This document shows positions 61,663 through 64,000 of a stretch of 64,000 bases of DNA, one piece after another. This stretch comes from Aminipila sp963524205. GTDB lineage: Bacteria; Bacillota; Clostridia; Peptostreptococcales; Anaerovoracaceae. Each line of letters begins with the position of its first letter. Position 1 is the first letter of the stretch. Below the pieces are notes generated by a model that worked only from the letters and a program-made list of their open reading frames with translations, was not told the DNA's origin and did not search any database. The DNA is taken from the NCBI GenBank assembly GCA_963524205.1, contig CAURED010000004.1, forward strand, positions 62,001 to 126,000, written 5' to 3'. A program made the translations under genes and the position numbers.

Positions 61663-63432
61663 CTACACCTCCTCAATTGCATTAAATGGACAAACTTGCA
61701 TGCATACAGTGCAACCTGTACAAGGCACTTTGTCAATTTCAATCTTGTCACCAGAATGAATTGCTGGACATCCAACGCCTACACAAAGTTTACACTTTTT
61801 ACATTTATCTTGATTAATTGTGCATTTCTTCGGAGACAAATCAAAATCTTTCTTATCCTGCGGACTGAACTTCTTTAAAATGCATGGCCATTTTGTAATA
61901 ACAACTGTCGGCTCATCTTTAGCAATTGCTCCTTCTAATGCCTTATTGACTTCATCAAGCTTATTTGGGTTTACTATGTAAATATTATCTTTCTTTACTC
62001 CAATCGCCTGACATAACATGGGAATATCTACCTCTGTAGTTTCTTCACCCATCAGAGTATAACCAGTTCCTGGATTCTGCTGGTGCCCTGTCATACCCGT
62101 AATACGATTATCCAGAATAACAGAAGTATTGCAGCCCTTGTTGTAAACCGCATCCATTAAGCTTGTAATTCCTGAATGGAAAAATGTAGAATCCCCAATA
62201 ACAGAAACCACCTTTAGATTCTGATTCCCTGCCTTTTTTAATGCCTGTGCAGCTCCATGTCCGGAACTAATACTACCACCCATGCAGAAACAAGTATCAA
62301 TAGCAGAAAGTGGAGGTGCTGAACCTAAAGTATAGCATCCTATATCACCCGTAATCATCACATTCTTTTTCTTACTAAGTGCATAGAAGAAACCTCGGTG
62401 TGGACAGCCTGCACAAAGGGTTGGAGGTCTTACAACAGCCTCTTTCCCTACTTTAATGCCTTCTGCTTTCTCATGGAAAATAGCTGTTCTAACAATATCT
62501 GGATTTAACTCATCATATTCTGGAATTACTTCCTTACCAATACATTCAATACCAGCCATCTTCAAATGATTCTCTATGTATGGGTCCATTTCTTCAATAA
62601 TATAAAGCTTTTTTACCTTATTAGCGAACTGTTTAATCAGATCCATTGGCATAGGGAATGTCATACCAAGCTTTAAGTAGGAAACTTCTCCTCCAAAAAC
62701 TTCTCTTGCATATTGGTAAGAAATTCCTGAAGTAATTACACCGATTTCTGTTCCATTATATTCTGGTTTATTTATTTCTGCAGTATTCGAATAAGCTTCC
62801 ATATCTGCGATTCTTTGTACTAAATTTTTTCTCATAACCTTTCCATTTGCTGGAGTAGCTACAAATTTTTTAATATTTTTTTCATACTTTACTATGGGCA
62901 TTTCAACTCTGTCGCCAAGTTCAACTAGTCCTTTGCTGTGACATACTCTTGTTGTCATTCTAAGTAAAACTGGCGTATCAAATTTTTCTGAAAGTTCAAG
63001 ACCTAATTTCATAAAGTCTTTTGATTCCTGACTATCAGATGGTTCCAGCATTAAAAGTCTGGCAGCTGTAGCATAATTTCTATTGTCTTGTTCATTTTGT
63101 GAACTATGCATACCTGGGTCATCTGCTGAAACTAGTACACATCCACCGGTAACCCCTGTATAAGCAAATGTAAATAACGGATCGGCAGCAACATTAACAC
63201 CAACATGTTTCATAGCTGCCATAGACCTTACTCCTGCTACTGAAGCCCCAATAGCAGCTTCCATAGCAACCTTTTCATTTGGAGCCCATTCACAGTAAAT
63301 ATCTTCTTTGTAATTCACTACATTTTCCAATATTTCTGTACTTGGGGTTCCCGGATAAGCAGAAGCAAAAACAAGTCCGCCTTCATAAGCCCCTCTTGCT
63401 ACTGCTTCATTTCCTGTCATAATGGTTTTCAT
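61663..63432 (-). CDS. iorA: Indolepyruvate:ferredoxin oxidoreductase, alpha subunit
   Basis: The large subunit of IOR, 589 residues. The N-terminal pyrimidine-binding domain begins with MTGNEAVARGAYEGGLVFA, then SAYPGTPSTEI. The thiamine diphosphate site is in the second half (TGDIGCYTLGSAPPL, GDSTFFHSGI and ILDNRITGMTG). The C-terminal ferredoxin part (about 535-589) has CKKCKLCVGVGCPAI and CTGCTVCMQVCPFNAI for two [4Fe-4S] clusters. The ATG at 63432 has AAGGAGG nine bases upstream; the longer frame to 63558 is not supported. It heads the operon. Confidence 0.96.
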   Translation of the reverse strand: MKTIMTGNEAVARGAYEGGLVFASAYPGTPSTEILENVVNYKEDIYCEWAPNEKVAMEAAIGASVAGVRSMAAMKHVGVNVAADPLFTFAYTGVTGGCVLVSADDPGMHSSQNEQDNRNYATAARLLMLEPSDSQESKDFMKLGLELSEKFDTPVLLRMTTRVCHSKGLVELGDRVEMPIVKYEKNIKKFVATPANGKVMRKNLVQRIADMEAYSNTAEINKPEYNGTEIGVITSGISYQYAREVFGGEVSYLKLGMTFPMPMDLIKQFANKVKKLYIIEEMDPYIENHLKMAGIECIGKEVIPEYDELNPDIVRTAIFHEKAEGIKVGKEAVVRPPTLCAGCPHRGFFYALSKKKNVMITGDIGCYTLGSAPPLSAIDTCFCMGGSISSGHGAAQALKKAGNQNLKVVSVIGDSTFFHSGITSLMDAVYNKGCNTSVILDNRITGMTGHQQNPGTGYTLMGEETTEVDIPMLCQAIGVKKDNIYIVNPNKLDEVNKALEGAIAKDEPTVVITKWPCILKKFSPQDKKDFDLSPKKCTINQDKCKKCKLCVGVGCPAIHSGDKIEIDKVPCTGCTVCMQVCPFNAIEEV

Positions 63433-63549
63433 AATCAGCCTCCTTAAAAAAATTTTTCTAACTATATAATATACGCTGGTTTTTTCAAATACAACCCTCA
63501 GAAAAAAGTTGTCTGAAGATTTCAAAAGTTTATTTTTTAACATAGTTTT

Positions 63550-63610
63550 ATGCATCAAAAATGTTTAAATATCAATGCATTTATGATATAATACTTTTGT
63601 AAATATGCAT
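63550..63610 (-). repeat. Three ATGCAT hexamers upstream of the ior operon
   Basis: ATGCAT occurs at 63550-63555, 63575-63580 and 63605-63610. The last two are flanked by matching bases, so they form an imperfect inverted repeat (TTAATGCATA and TAAATGCATT). They lie 118-178 bases before the iorA start, where an operator would be expected. The rest of the 313-base gap between iorA and miaB holds only the miaB terminator; no convincing promoter boxes are seen. Confidence 0.4.
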
Positions 63611-63681
63611 TAATATTTTTTTATTTTTTACCACATGAAAACCAGAAAAACTATGTGTTATTTCACAATTTGTATAACTAT

Positions 63682-63735
63682 AAAAATTCCCCCTTCATAG
63701 ATACTTACCAAGTATATGAAAGGGGGGCTTTTTTT
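63682..63735 (-). terminator. Terminator of miaB
   Basis: GCCCCCCTTTCATATACTT and AAGTATCTATGAAGGGGG form a stem, followed by AATTTTTATAG on the minus strand. On the plus strand the same stem ends in seven T, so it may also act the other way. Confidence 0.8.
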
Positions 63736-63745
63736 AACTAACGTC

Positions 63746-64000
63746 TTAACCTTCAAGCTTGCCCTTCAAATTAAATTGTTTACCTTCAGTTATTCTTACA
63801 TTAACTATCTGACCCACTAAATCTTCGTCACCCGAAAAATTCACCAATTTTGTTGTTTCAGTTCTACCTGCTAATGCTTTATCACTTTTTTTGCTAGTAC
63901 TTGGTCCTTCCACAAGAACTTTTTGTACGGTCCCTTCATAAGTTTTGTTTATTTCGCCTGAGATTTGATTTATTCTTTCTAAAAGCCTGTTGAATCTCTC
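63746..64000 (-). CDS. miaB: tRNA methylthiotransferase MiaB, C-terminal part
   Basis: The last 84 codons of a gene that runs past the right edge. They read RFNRLLERINQISGEINKTY, then EGTVQKVLVEGPS, a GRTETTKLVNF motif and DLVGQIVNVRITEGKQFNL, which is the TRAM domain of MiaB. MiaB is the radical SAM enzyme that adds a methylthio group to isopentenyl-A37 in tRNA. The radical SAM core is outside the window. The frame ends in TAA at 63746-63748 with a terminator directly behind it. Confidence 0.9.
   Translation of the reverse strand, partial: ERFNRLLERINQISGEINKTYEGTVQKVLVEGPSTSKKSDKALAGRTETTKLVNFSGDEDLVGQIVNVRITEGKQFNLKGKLEG

Noticed and set aside
1..64000. CRISPR arrays, transposases, integrases, tRNA or rRNA genes
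   Set aside because: None was recognised on either strand. The repeats seen are hairpins or short operators, not spaced arrays.

Overview
The window is AT-rich DNA from a spore-forming anaerobe of the class Clostridia. The evidence is spoIVA, pyruvate formate-lyase, indolepyruvate:ferredoxin oxidoreductase, butyrate-type kinase and transferase genes, CIRCE control of clpB, strong GGAGG ribosome sites and S-layer homology domains. The gene set points to an amino-acid and peptide fermenter. The genus cannot be fixed from the sequence alone. Most genes lie on the minus strand. I see no rRNA, tRNA, insertion sequence, prophage or CRISPR array.

Left end to 11.4 kb. Three cobalamin riboswitches lie on the minus strand: about 1-120 (cut by the window edge), 1302-1440 and 9519-9700. 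Each has a recognisable promoter. The middle one precedes an ExbB/TolQ-like proton channel and a DUF2149 protein, and the first leads out of the window. The third precedes an sseB-like gene. Directly behind that gene is the frameshifted tail of a lost SLH-domain gene. Between the riboswitches are a homing-endonuclease-associated-repeat protein, an arginase-fold enzyme, a NYN nuclease with two LOTUS domains, and addA without addB. A MurJ/SpoVB-type flippase follows.

11.6-24.8 kb. gpmI stands alone on the plus strand. It faces a minus-strand operon: OPT peptide transporter, PqqD-like protein, small membrane protein, PepD dipeptidase and a short radical SAM protein. The OPT leader carries two near-identical inverted repeats. 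Next come a CpXC pair, a secreted GH26-type glycosidase, two flavoproteins and a YkuE-type phosphoesterase.

24.9-46.4 kb. This part holds a sulP-DUF308-usp operon, dinB, a DEAD-box RNA helicase, a GGDEF/EAL protein, a NapH-like ferredoxin membrane protein and a znuABC-fur metal-uptake operon with a candidate operator. It also holds pflB under a ZTP (pfl) riboswitch, a secreted transglutaminase-SLH protein, clpB behind a perfect CIRCE element, a site-2 protease, a double-LysM protein and cardiolipin synthase.

46.4 kb to the right end. After a PstS-like protein on a charged coiled-coil stalk come an MFS exporter, an SGNH esterase lipoprotein, a second OPT transporter, cysK and spoIVA (with a sigma-E-like promoter). 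The most coherent system is the operon at 55.6-63.4 kb: iorA-iorB-NSS transporter-ptb-buk-aminotransferase-membrane protein. Read in order it is a complete import-to-ATP route for oxidising an aromatic amino acid to its aryl-acetate. The window ends inside miaB.
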